Origin: Microbotryomycetes sp. JL201
Taxonomy: Eukaryota > Basidiomycota > Microbotryomycetes
Assembly: GCA_033819885.1 (NCBI GenBank)
Contig: JAQYUZ010000010.1
Location: forward strand, 124,001 to 188,000
Direction of reading: 5' to 3'
DNA: 64,000 nt
The notes below the pieces were generated by a model. That model was not told the origin of the DNA and did no database searches. It saw only the letters and a list, made by a program, of their open reading frames with translations. Position 1 is the stretch's first letter. Every line of letters begins with the position of its first letter. The position numbers and the translations under genes are program-made. Positions 55,510-64,000 of the stretch are shown here, piece by piece.

Positions 55510-56491
55510 TCACACGTCGTCGCTGCATCGGTGCAATACGGCATCAGCGGGAAACGGGGACACAGGCATCAATCTGACGGACTCGTGGTACACAAATCTC
55601 GTCTGCTTGGCAGAGCTAGGAGCCGAACGCACGTATTTCGCGTCATCCGGCGGCAGTTTCTTTTCCTTGCACGACGCCAACATGCTTTGGAATGTCAACA
55701 GCAGAGCCGATACGTTCAGTACAGGACTCCAGCCGTTGCCGAGGACACTGTGTCGAATGAGCGTCATGCCACGATGCAGCAAAGTCAGCACGATCCACAA
55801 TGCGCTCGCCTTCATCGTTGCAAGCCGACCTCGCGCAGATATGCCCGTTCGAGTAAATGTGAGGATGCACAGGACTCTTCCAGCCCTTGCTCTGATCGAT
55901 GACGAAAGTAACTACTTGTTTGATTCGGTCAGAAAATGCTGAAGCACGTGACCTGTTATGACGAACCCTCGGGACTCTGCTAGTCGTGAAGCGACGATGG
56001 CGCAAGTCAGACACACGAGGAGGACCAATGATATGTAAAGACTGAAGGCCGAGTACGTACGTCGATCGGGTAGCTCGAGCTGAACTTGAAGCGCAACGCG
56101 AACTCTTCTGCGATCGCATGTCGGTCAGACATCTGGACCCGTGGTGATGCTGACGACCGACCATCTTGGTACAAACTCTCGCCGAGCACTTTGAGGCTGA
56201 TGATCCATTGAGAAAGATCGTTCGCTTCGATCAACTCGCAGCCTACACATCAGCGATCAGTTAGGCCGAGCGGACACTTGCAGGCAGCTGCATGTCTGAG
56301 CACCTGTAGGAGGTCCATTCGTCTTGAGCTACAGCGTTATCGTCAGCGATTGCTCCTTCATGTCCGTCGCCGAGAGGCTCTTGCTCACTTCGAGTAGTTC
56401 CTGTGGACGCAAAGCAGTCAGCAGACATACGCAAAGCTACAGACTGAATCACACTCACCTTTGTGAGCCGCTTCGCGCAAATGCGCGACAT
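55510..56491 (-). CDS. Ubiquitin-conjugating enzyme, UBE2W type
   Basis: UBE2W attaches ubiquitin to protein N-termini. The spliced protein begins MSRICAKRLTKELLE, LKTNGPPTG, CELIEANDLSQWIISLKVLGESLYQDEEFALRFKFSSSYPID, SPEV, then VTFVIDQSKGWKSPVHPHIYSNGHIC with the catalytic Cys, and VLGNGWSPVLNVSALLLTFQSMLASCKEKKLPPDDAKYVR, ending TRFVYHES and a short tail. The HPHxYSNGHIC motif and the WSP block are those of UBE2W. Three exons are tiny: 12 nt (56389-56400), 25 nt (56304-56328) and 10 nt (55967-55976). All have AG before and GT after, and each restores a consensus block (KELLE, GPPTG, SPEV). The last about 17 residues after VYHE exceed the usual end. Divergent from NFU1 across about 245 bases. 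Confidence 0.85.
55967..55976 (-). other. 10-nt microexon in the UBE2W-type gene
   Basis: AGTCCCGAGG, preceded by acceptor ACTAGCAG and followed by donor GTTCGT. It joins YPID to VTFV as YPIDSPEVVTFV, the E2 consensus. Introns on either side are 84 and 52 nt. Confidence 0.65.
56304..56400 (-). other. 12-nt and 25-nt microexons in the UBE2W-type gene
   Basis: The exon GAACTACTCGAA (56389-56400) gives ELLE. The exon at 56304-56328 gives LKTNGPPT plus one base. They are separated by a 60-nt intron (GTGAGC ... CTGTAG) that contains an in-frame stop. Joined, they supply the conserved KEL-E-L-GPP-G stretch of the family. Confidence 0.7.
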
Positions 56492-56734
56492 GGTCGGAGG
56501 CTACAGAATGCGCCGTGTATCAGTCGAGGTCACTCGCTAGACGAGGGGGGGATGAGAGCAAGGAGCTTGCGACCGGACTGAAGAGGTGCAGCACGCTGAT
56601 ACCACCAACTTGCGACGCAGTCAAAAGAACAGATGAGCAGGAGGCGAAACAGGAGGTGAAGCGACGTCAATCCGCAGCACTTTCGCGGTCCGCCGGCTAG
56701 TTGGTTTTCCTCACCCATTGCCGCCCAACACAGC

Positions 56735-57791
56735 ATGTCTGCGAGACCAGTATTGCTCAAGACATTCAGAGCTTGCTCCGCCGTCGCCAAAGCGCAATTG
56801 CGCGCCAGTGCACTCAAGGTGTCTGCGCCAATCGCATCTTACTCATCTGTCGCAGGGCCGAGCCGCCCTCGCGTACAGCATGCAGGCGCCGCACCCTGGA
56901 TGAAAATGGGTCAGTAGATTGTAGTCATGTCGTGAAGACAGCTGACCGAGACAACAATTGCCACGACCGGGATACGCCGCCGCCTCAGCACGTCGAACGA
57001 TGTTTATTCAAACGGAAACGACACCAAACGCCGACTCTCTAAAGTTTATCCCCGGGCAGGCCGTGTCCACATCTGGCACGCACGAGTTCCTCGACGCAAA
57101 ATCAGCTGCCGCCTCGCCACTCGCTGACAAGTTGTTCCATGTTCCTGGCGTCACATCATTGTTCTTCGGACCGGACTTTATTTCGGTCAACAAGTCGGAA
57201 GACGTGCCGTGGGCAGACCTCAAGCCAGAGGTGTATTCCATCATCATGGAGCACTTCACGGCCGGACGACCACTTTTCAATGAAGGATCTTCTAGCGACG
57301 GACCCGAAGACACGCGGATCCTCGACACAGACTCTGAGGTTGTCGCCATGATCAAGGAGCTGCTCGACACACGCGTGCGACCTGCAATCCAAGAAGACGG
57401 CGGCGACATCGAGTACCGAGGGTTCCAAGAAGAAGAGGGACGTGTGTTGCTCAGCTTGAAGGGCAGTTGTCGCGGCTGCGATTCGAGCACTGTGACGCTC
57501 AAAAATGGCATCGAGCGCATGCTCATGCACTACATTCCGGGTGAGTTGAGTCTTATATCAGATCCGACGCGGAGTTGAGAGCTGACGCTCGCGAGCGCAG
57601 AGGTCAAAGAAGTCGAGCAGATCATGGGCCCAGAAGAAAAGGTGGCCGTCGACGAGTTTGCCAAATTTGAGCGTAAGTGGGAGCACGCTAGTGCCGCCTC
57701 GAGCAACTGAATCGTGACTCTGGCGCCGTATTCTGTTCCTCGCTTGTTTCTAGAACGACTGAGGGCAGAGGGCAAGACGGTCGAGCTGTGA
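56735..57791 (+). CDS. NFU1: Mitochondrial iron-sulfur cluster scaffold NFU1
   Basis: NFU1 delivers 4Fe-4S clusters to lipoyl synthase and respiratory enzymes. A basic presequence (MSARPVLLKTFRACSAVAKA) is joined by an intron near 56915-56990 to the Nfu N-domain FIQTETTPNADSLKFIPG, DAKSAAASPLADKLFHVPGVTSLFFGPDFISV. The NifU C-domain follows: VAMIKELLDTRVRPAIQEDGGDIEYRGF and LKGSCRGCDSSTVTLKNGIERML with the cluster-binding CxxC. Two more introns carry it through EVKEVEQIMGP to ERLRAEGKTVEL and the stop at 57791. Length near 290 residues is typical. The exact first-intron acceptor is not certain. Confidence 0.92.
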
Positions 57792-58382
57792 ATAGTTGTT
57801 CTTGCAACACTTGTTGTTTTCGCTGGTTCCTCGCTTGTTCACTGTCATCAGTTCGAGTGGCAAGGAGTGAAATACCATGAGAATTGAGTTTTGCAGGGAA
57901 AGTCAGCTTCACGACGGGCACATGTACATGTGATCCAATGTGAAATGGAATCGACTCGTGAGGGTCCCTACATGGCATCCGTATCCGGTTCGAACGGAGC
58001 CGCCCCCTGTTTTTTGGGCGTACAGACCTGGCGCCGTCTCGCGCCGAAGTTGATCCTCGTTGCCAACCCCGGTCGCCAAAACGTAAGCATCTCCGCCTTG
58101 TATTCCATCAGGACATTGCTATCGTCTGTGCGGACCCTCAAATCGGCCTTGGGATCACGAGTCAACGGTTGGAGAGGGTGCTAGCTAGCGATCAGGCCCT
58201 TCAGCGCTTCAGTTGAGCCGGAAGACGGCATGCTAGACGCCATTTTAACCAACTTTAAAGCTCGAAAGACGTTTGGACGCATCTGTGGAACAACTCCGAC
58301 TGTCTGTGGCAGAGAACAACGAGGCTGACCGATTTTTTCCCGCTTGCTTCTGCTCGTCACCCGCGCCACATCAGCTTTCACA
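57792..58382. other. Upstream region of RPL2
   Basis: About 590 bases between NFU1 and RPL2. No gene is supported. A pyrimidine-rich leader (CCGCTTGCTTCTGCTCG near 58350) precedes the RPL2 start, as is common for ribosomal-protein genes. Confidence 0.45.
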
Positions 58383-59622
58383 ATGGGACGAGGTACGCTA
58401 ATACGACCTACAAGAGACTGCTCCGACCAGTCAGTGTGACTGACCTTTGTGTGTGCGCAGTCATCCGCAACCAGCGTAAATCGGGTGGCATCTTCAAAGC
58501 CCACACTCACCACCGTGTTGGCGCCGCCAAGCTTCGTGCTTTGGACTTTGCTGAGCGCAACGGTTACATCCGTGGCTTGGTCAAGGAGATCGTTCACGAC
58601 CCCGGACGGTGAGTTGGCGCTTTTGAAATCCAGCAACAAGCGGGTCCACGGCCATCCATTGCATCAACTCCGATCTGGAAAGCGCTGGATCCTACAACAC
58701 GTTTTGGAAGCGCGATGAGAACACGCACTGACGTCGTTGCTGGATCGTCTGCAGTGGCGCTCCCCTCGCCCGCGTCGTCTTCCGCGACCCTTACCGCTAC
58801 AAGATGCGCACCGAGACATTCATCGCCACCGAGGGTCTCTCCACCGGCTCGTTCGTCTACTGCGGCAAGAAGGCCACGCTCAACGTCGGCAACGTCTTGC
58901 CCGTCGCCTCGTTGCCCGAAGGTACCATCATTTGCAACGTTGAGGAGAAGCCCGGAGACCGTGGCTCGCTCGCTCGCACTTCAGGCAACTACGCCACCGT
59001 CATCGGTCACGATGGCGAGACTGGTCGCACCCGTATCCGCCTGCCTTCGGGCGCCAAGAAGTCGGTCGCCGCCAACGCTCGCGCGACCATCGGTATCGTT
59101 GCAGGTGGTGGACGTATCGACAAGCCCATGTTGAAGGCCGGCCGTGCGTTCCATGCCGCAAAGGCAAAGAAGAACAACTTCCCCAAGACTCGTGGTGTTG
59201 CCGTACGTTTGGCGCTTCTTGACCGGTTCACGTCCTGGAAGCTGTACTGATCCATCATCGATTACTTTAGATGAACCCCGTCGACCATCCTCATGGTGGT
59301 GGTAACCATCAACACATTGGCAAGGCCTCCACAATTTCGAGGCAGGCAGTATCTGGTACGTGGATCGGACACAGGCCGTCGTTGACGACGGCAAACGATG
59401 TTTAAACCACTGACGATGCCATTTCGCAATTTGCTAGGCCAGAAGAGTGGCTTGATAGCTGCACGCCGTACAGGTGTGTATCTACTTCTGTTGATTCCTT
59501 CCGATCCGTTTCACGGCTTCGCGAATGAGCCTTAAACCGGATCCGACACCGCATGCTGACGCGCTGTTTCACCTTGAACAGGTCTCATCAAAGGTACCCA
59601 GGTCAGGACACAAAACATCTAA
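58383..59622 (+). CDS. RPL2: 60S ribosomal protein uL2
   Basis: uL2 lies at the peptidyl-transferase centre. The first coding exon is ATGGGACGAG (10 nt). After splicing, [21 protein letters not shown] and [35 protein letters not shown] follow, then [72 protein letters not shown] and [41 protein letters not shown], which contains the invariant HPHGGG. Short last exons give [14 protein letters not shown] and [12 protein letters not shown] with stop at 59622. Codons are strongly biased to C-ending triplets (CTC, GTC, ACC, ATC) compared with neighbours, as expected of a highly expressed gene. Confidence 0.95.
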
Positions 59623-60552
59623 GCGTGTCGTGTCGGTCGACGATGAGTGGAGCAGTGGCGGCGGAGAGTGGTTTGGCACGAAGCACGCACGAGTGCAGCT
59701 GGCGCGCGCGGCAGCTCTTCTTCCCAACATCTTGTGGTTTCTCAGATGTCGTTGCTGGTGTGCAGGTTGCGCTTGGGTGTCGCCGATTGCCATTTGTAAG
59801 GCTTTGTAACGATTGCCGAATCTTTTACATATCTCTGGACAACTCGTCTTGGGACGCGATCAATGAAGACCCATGAAAACTTTCGTGACTCAATAAGGTG
59901 GCAATTGCAGTGGCAATTGCAGGTTTATGGACAACCCTCAGCTTGGCGCGACTGCTCTAACCGAGCGTGTCTGTCAGTGTCACCTGCAACGCCGTTGCTG
60001 ACGCCGTCAAGCACGGCTTCGGAGAGGGAAGCGAGTGATGTTCGTGATCTTCACTTTGACGTGTGTCACTCTCGGGCGTCCTGAGAGCCCACTGACCCTG
60101 GAAGTGGCGCTCGAGCTACTGAATCATTAATCACACAAACGCTGGTGCAATGTCGCGCATATGCGCGAACACTTGCAGACCCATCATGTAGTCTCGACTC
60201 GTTCAGCCGAGCATTCTTGCAAGGATGGCGGGGCGTGTCTTGAGAGAGGCTCAAACTCCATTCATCAATCGAGGAAAGGCTGCGACTAGACAGCCACCTC
60301 TCGATCGATCAAGCTGATCGAGTGCAAAAGAGAGATCCTTGGTTTCATGTGACAGTCCTCAAGATATAGGAAGCCGCAAGGCGGTGAACAGCTCGACAAG
60401 ACGATTAGCTGAGAACGTTTGATGCGCTCATAAGCATGCAGGCCATCGTATTGCGGCTTCGGTCGAGGGAGTCCACGGAATAATTGAAGATACAGCGTGG
60501 CGCGCCGTCCTGCTAGAGGTGGATTGCCATTTCTTGGTCACCTTCAACCCGA
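59623..60552. other. Intergenic region upstream of the gamma-tubulin complex gene
   Basis: About 930 bases. No protein or RNA gene is recognised. A short tandem repeat of GTGGCAATTGCA, two copies, lies near 59898-59921. Frames are short and unconserved. Confidence 0.5.
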
Positions 60553-63500
60553 TTGCGCTCGGACCTCTACGCTTGCTCCCCGTCCATTCCCTTCAGCGCC
60601 AGCGAGATGCTGCACCCGCGAGTCGGGGCGCATGATTTCGATTTAGAGAGCTCTCTACTGTCGTTTACGACGCGTCCGCCTTTGCTGTTCAAGCTCGACG
60701 CGTCTCGCGCTGTCGACCAACGCGAGGCGTTCACGCTGCCTGTGATCAACGATGCAACTAGTGGACTGCAGAATGATCTCGTGAACAAAGCTCTAGCCGA
60801 TCGAGTGACAACGTTGAAGGCATTCGACGATGTTGATGCCAGGCAGGAGCCTCGGCCGAGTCCACCTGCACAGAAATTCGCATTGTGGGACACGACAAGG
60901 GTGAACACGATCATGACGACTGCTTGTGTGCTCGCTGACCGCTTCATCAACAGGAACTTGCCATGCAAGACGAGTCTCGACCGGTGCAATTAGATCCGTA
61001 AGCTTATTTGTGCATAAAATCCGCTTGTGCTCAGCACCTGATACCATAGCTTCGTCAAAACATCAACGCTACCTGCACACACCGAGTCTGAAGTCCTCGA
61101 GAGTGCCTTGATCAGTTTGAGTGGGCTCGAATCGCCACTGTTTGCCTGGGACGAGACAAAGGACCGCCTCGTATGGCGCAGCGACCTCAAAGGCAAACAG
61201 AAACAAGGCGCTCGTATTCGAATGTGCTCCGACCAGAGCTCGCAGAGGTGGGTCGTGAGTTCAGCGGCGTATACTCAGGCTGACGGAAATGTGGCAGACT
61301 CGTCGAGTCGGTCTTGACGGTCGGTACCGCCACCGTGCGCTTGGACGAGGTAGCGCTATCCCTCGTCAAGCCCAAGTCGGCCATGAACAAGTTTAGCTCG
61401 TCAGTCCGACGGGACGAAAAACCTTCCAAGAGTTCGCATGCTGTCGCGGCTGCGTTGTCTTCGTTTCTAGCCTGGACGCGAGAACAGCTGTCCACATTCT
61501 CGAGTTCCAACACGAACACCATCGACTTGTATGTCAAGCTCGCCCCGTTGCAGTCGGCTCTCGTCGCGCTTTGCAACCTGTTCAGCCGGCCGTCGTCAAA
61601 AGCGCCACCCTACCATTTTCTTCCTCTGTCCACGCCATCACTGCTTTCGCATCTGCACCACTTTCTACAGCACCAGTTGAACTCGTCGGTCACGCCTCCA
61701 CTGCTGCACCAAGCCATCGCAGCTTGGCTTCTCGACGGCGCGGTTGCAGAATGGCAACGAGGGTGGTTCGACTGGCTAGGTTTAACGGACAGAATAGGTG
61801 TAGATTGGTCAGAGCTTGGCATCGAGGTCAAGCGCAAGGCAAGGGCGAAAGCAGACGAGTCAGAGAACGAGGAGGATGCAGACGTCGATTACGTGGTAAG
61901 TGCATCATCTGACACAGTGTTGGTGCAAACTGACAATGCGTTACAGCTTCACACCTCTCAACTTCCGAATTTCATTCCGCGCGCCGCCGCGCTCGAGCTG
62001 TTTGAAGCCGGTCGAGCCTTGAGAATACTGAGGCGTGCGGCACCAGACCACCCATTATGCCGAGCTGACAACGTCAATGATCTCGTTGCCGGCCTGGCAT
62101 GGACTGAGGCAGACCTCAGAAGGTGATTTTCAAGCAGGTTCCTTGGAGTACTCAAACTGATCGCCTTCTTGTTCTAGGCGCGAGAGCGTTGTGGCCGACA
62201 GAGTGTCAGAACTTGAGTCTGAGATTGATAGATGGCTCGACCGCAATACCAGGGCCAACCCGTCTCGTAACCCAACTCGGTCGGTCTGGCAGCATACCAA
62301 CATCGACTTTCCGCAAGCATTCGAGCGGGCCACGGACGAGGCGTCTCCGTGGCGCAGCAGTGGACAAGTCTCCTCGCTCAATTCATTCTTGGCGGCGCGA
62401 CTCGATGCAACAGACAAGGCTACGCTCAGCATTCTGCCCCGCTCGACGCCCGTCTTGTCCGCTCTCCTCTCAAGATCGTTATTTACGCCACTACAGACGT
62501 ATGCGCGTTTACCGTCGACGTGTCTGCTTTCGCTGCTATTTTCCGACTTGTCCCTCGGGACGCATTTCGAGGTGCTGCGTGGTTTTGTCTTTCTCGGGTA
62601 CGAACCTTTCTCACGACGAGTCAAGGAAGCCCTTTTTGCTTTGCCTGAAGACAAGCAAGTCCTACGGCATGGTCGACCGGTCGATTTCGGTGTCGGTATG
62701 GGAGTCTATTTGCACGAGTCGAGCGTCTGGCCTCCTGGCGGTGCCCAGCTCGGCATGGCACTGAGGACGGCCTTGAAGGATGCGTTGAAAGATTTGTTAG
62801 ATCACAAACGGAACGAGCAGGACGAAGCTGCCAGACGAGTGTGGCAATCCTTGGACGGCTCGCTCAGTTTTGCTTACGAACAAGCGAGCGAGCAAGACGA
62901 GACAAAATGGAAAGACCCAAACTGTCGGTCCTTGTCCTGAGAGTTCGAGGGTTTGGACTGACGAAGTGATCTTGCAGCGCTCGAAGCGTTGGATTTCCTG
63001 TTTGTCAACTACCGCGTGCCGTCACCACTCGATCTGATCCTCACGCCACATGCAATGCGCAAATATCACGGCATTTTCAAACATTTGCTTCGCCTGTTGC
63101 GGGTCGACTGCATCTCCCGGCAAATCTGGCAAACAGTCCATAAACCGTCGAACGACAGTGGCGAACTACTCCTCTCGGACAGCTCTGAAGCGAGAACATT
63201 ACTCGTCAATGTATCTTATGAAGCTCAAAACCTCGTCACGAGCTTGTGTTCGTATTCGTTCGATTGTGCCGTCGAGACAAATTACCAATCTTTCAAGAAG
63301 GCCTTGAACAAGATTCGGTTCATGTCGATGCAGTCTATGCGCGGTCGATCTGATGCTCAAGTTTTGGATGATGAACGAGGCGAATCGAGCGACGAAGAAG
63401 TTGACGACGATTTGAATCTGGATTTCGACCATTGGAATCTGGATACGTTGTCACTTGTACATCAAGAATTCATTTCGAGGGTAGAGAAAGGCCTGATGCT

Positions 63501-63926
63501 CAAGCGAGCTCAAGCACCTCTTAGGCAACTTGTCGAAGCCATCCTGACTATCGTCATGGACCTGGGCAGAAAAGTGAATGCTTGGAGAAGAGGAAACGTC
63601 AAAGAGGTCATGCACGAGTTGATGAGTCTACGGTCAAAATTAAGACAGGTCGCTTCCACTCTGGTCAGTTTTCTTGCGTACACCCGTTACCGTACGGAAG
63701 CTAACCACCAAACTTCGTCAATCAGGTCAAAGTACTCGGTGCACTCGACGACAGAGGTCCAATATCTACGACAAGACCCACAGTAGTAGACGCGTCCTCG
63801 ATTTTGAACGACGTCGAAATGGAGTTTGGCATCGATTGGGTTCAACAACTGCTCGTCAGACTAGACGGGCCAACTCGGTTTTATTCCTCAATGACGTCAA
63901 ACTCGACCAAGGCCAAGCATACATAG
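60553..63926 (+). CDS. Gamma-tubulin complex component (GCP4-6 class)
   Basis: Spc97/Spc98-family proteins assemble the gamma-tubulin ring that nucleates microtubules at the spindle pole body. The C-terminal GRIP2 region is clear: ALEALDFLFVNYRVPSPLDLILTPHAMRKYHGIFKHLLRLLRVDC, then SYEAQNLVTSLCSYSFDCAV, and an end IDWVQQLLVRLDGPTRFYSS. The middle has the GRIP1-like segment VLRGFVFLGYEPFSRRVKEALF and LLHQAIAAWLLDGAVAEW. An acidic insert, ESSDEEVDDDLNLDFDHW, lies between. Divergence from GCP2 and GCP3 and the insert suggest GCP5 or GCP6, but the paralogue cannot be fixed by eye. At least six introns. The start may be the Met at 60607 (MLHPRVGAHDFDLE). The stop at 63926 leaves 74 unassigned bases at the window edge. 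Confidence 0.8.
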
Positions 63927-64000
63927 TCCACGATCTGATGCATTGGATATATGGATTGAAAATGAAATTGTACAACTTAAAGGAAGATTGCTCAACAGAC

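Noticed and set aside
57960-58020. GGTTCGAA-containing segment as a tRNA T-arm
   Set aside because: No matching acceptor stem, anticodon arm or A-box at the right spacing on either strand.
1-64000. Transposons, virus-like elements, CRISPR arrays or horizontally acquired islands
   Set aside because: No reverse transcriptase, integrase, transposase or capsid-like sequence, no long terminal or inverted repeats, and no spaced direct-repeat array were seen; base composition is even across the window.

Overview
The window is gene-dense nuclear DNA of a fungus, most likely a basidiomycete. Reasons: about 28 protein genes in 64 kb, many short introns (mostly 45-140 nt, GT-AG with TGAC/TAAC-like branch sequences), UTR-sized gaps, and a gene set typical of Basidiomycota (a gelsolin-repeat protein, an eIF4E-like protein, RGP1, BIT61/HbrB). 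The intron density, including several microexons, would fit Pucciniomycotina, but the lineage is an inference. I see no rRNA, tRNA, CRISPR array, transposon or virus-like element.

Layout. 0.7-6.3 kb: a PHD-finger protein (+) and a TORC2 HbrB/BIT61-type subunit (-). 6.5-15.2 kb: a mitochondrial HAD phosphatase (+), the double-bromodomain protein BDF1 (-), an intron-fragmented hotdog acyl-CoA thioesterase (+) and TATA-binding protein (+). 15.8-20.9 kb: mitochondrial GrpE/MGE1 (-) and the Golgi-ER SNARE SEC20 (+), which carries a very long acidic tail ending in RDEL. 21.0-27.7 kb: all minus strand, namely a TXNDC17/Clot thioredoxin, a GFA/CENP-V zinc enzyme, a PQ-loop-like seven-TM protein and the rRNA-processing factor ESF1. 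28.1-32.3 kb: GPD1 (-) and an acidic protein with a BCL7-like motif (+). 32.5-41.6 kb: SLD2, a gelsolin-repeat protein and RGP1, all minus. 42.2-44.3 kb: a secreted protein made of cysteine-paired repeats (-). 45.2-50.8 kb: RFC1 (+) and YHM2 (-). 51.5-56.5 kb: LSM2, an eIF4E-like region, a SET-domain region and a UBE2W-type E2, all minus. 56.7-63.9 kb: NFU1, RPL2 (uL2) and a gamma-tubulin complex component, all plus.

Most genes are housekeeping: transcription initiation (TBP, BDF1), replication (RFC1, SLD2), RNA and ribosome biogenesis (LSM2, ESF1, RPL2), mitochondria (GrpE, NFU1, YHM2), trafficking (SEC20, RGP1) and signalling (TORC2).

The most interesting signal is gene architecture. Several short genes are readable only if microexons are accepted: 9 nt in the GFA gene; 10, 12 and 25 nt in UBE2W; 14 nt in the thioesterase; 24 nt in TBP; and an ATG-only first coding exon in LSM2. 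Three introns use GC-AG borders with a GCAAG donor. Also notable are the SEC20 tail, the C-x15-C repeat protein, and an open frame that joins a SET region to an eIF4E-like domain. All exon boundaries were read by eye against family consensus and are not transcript-verified.
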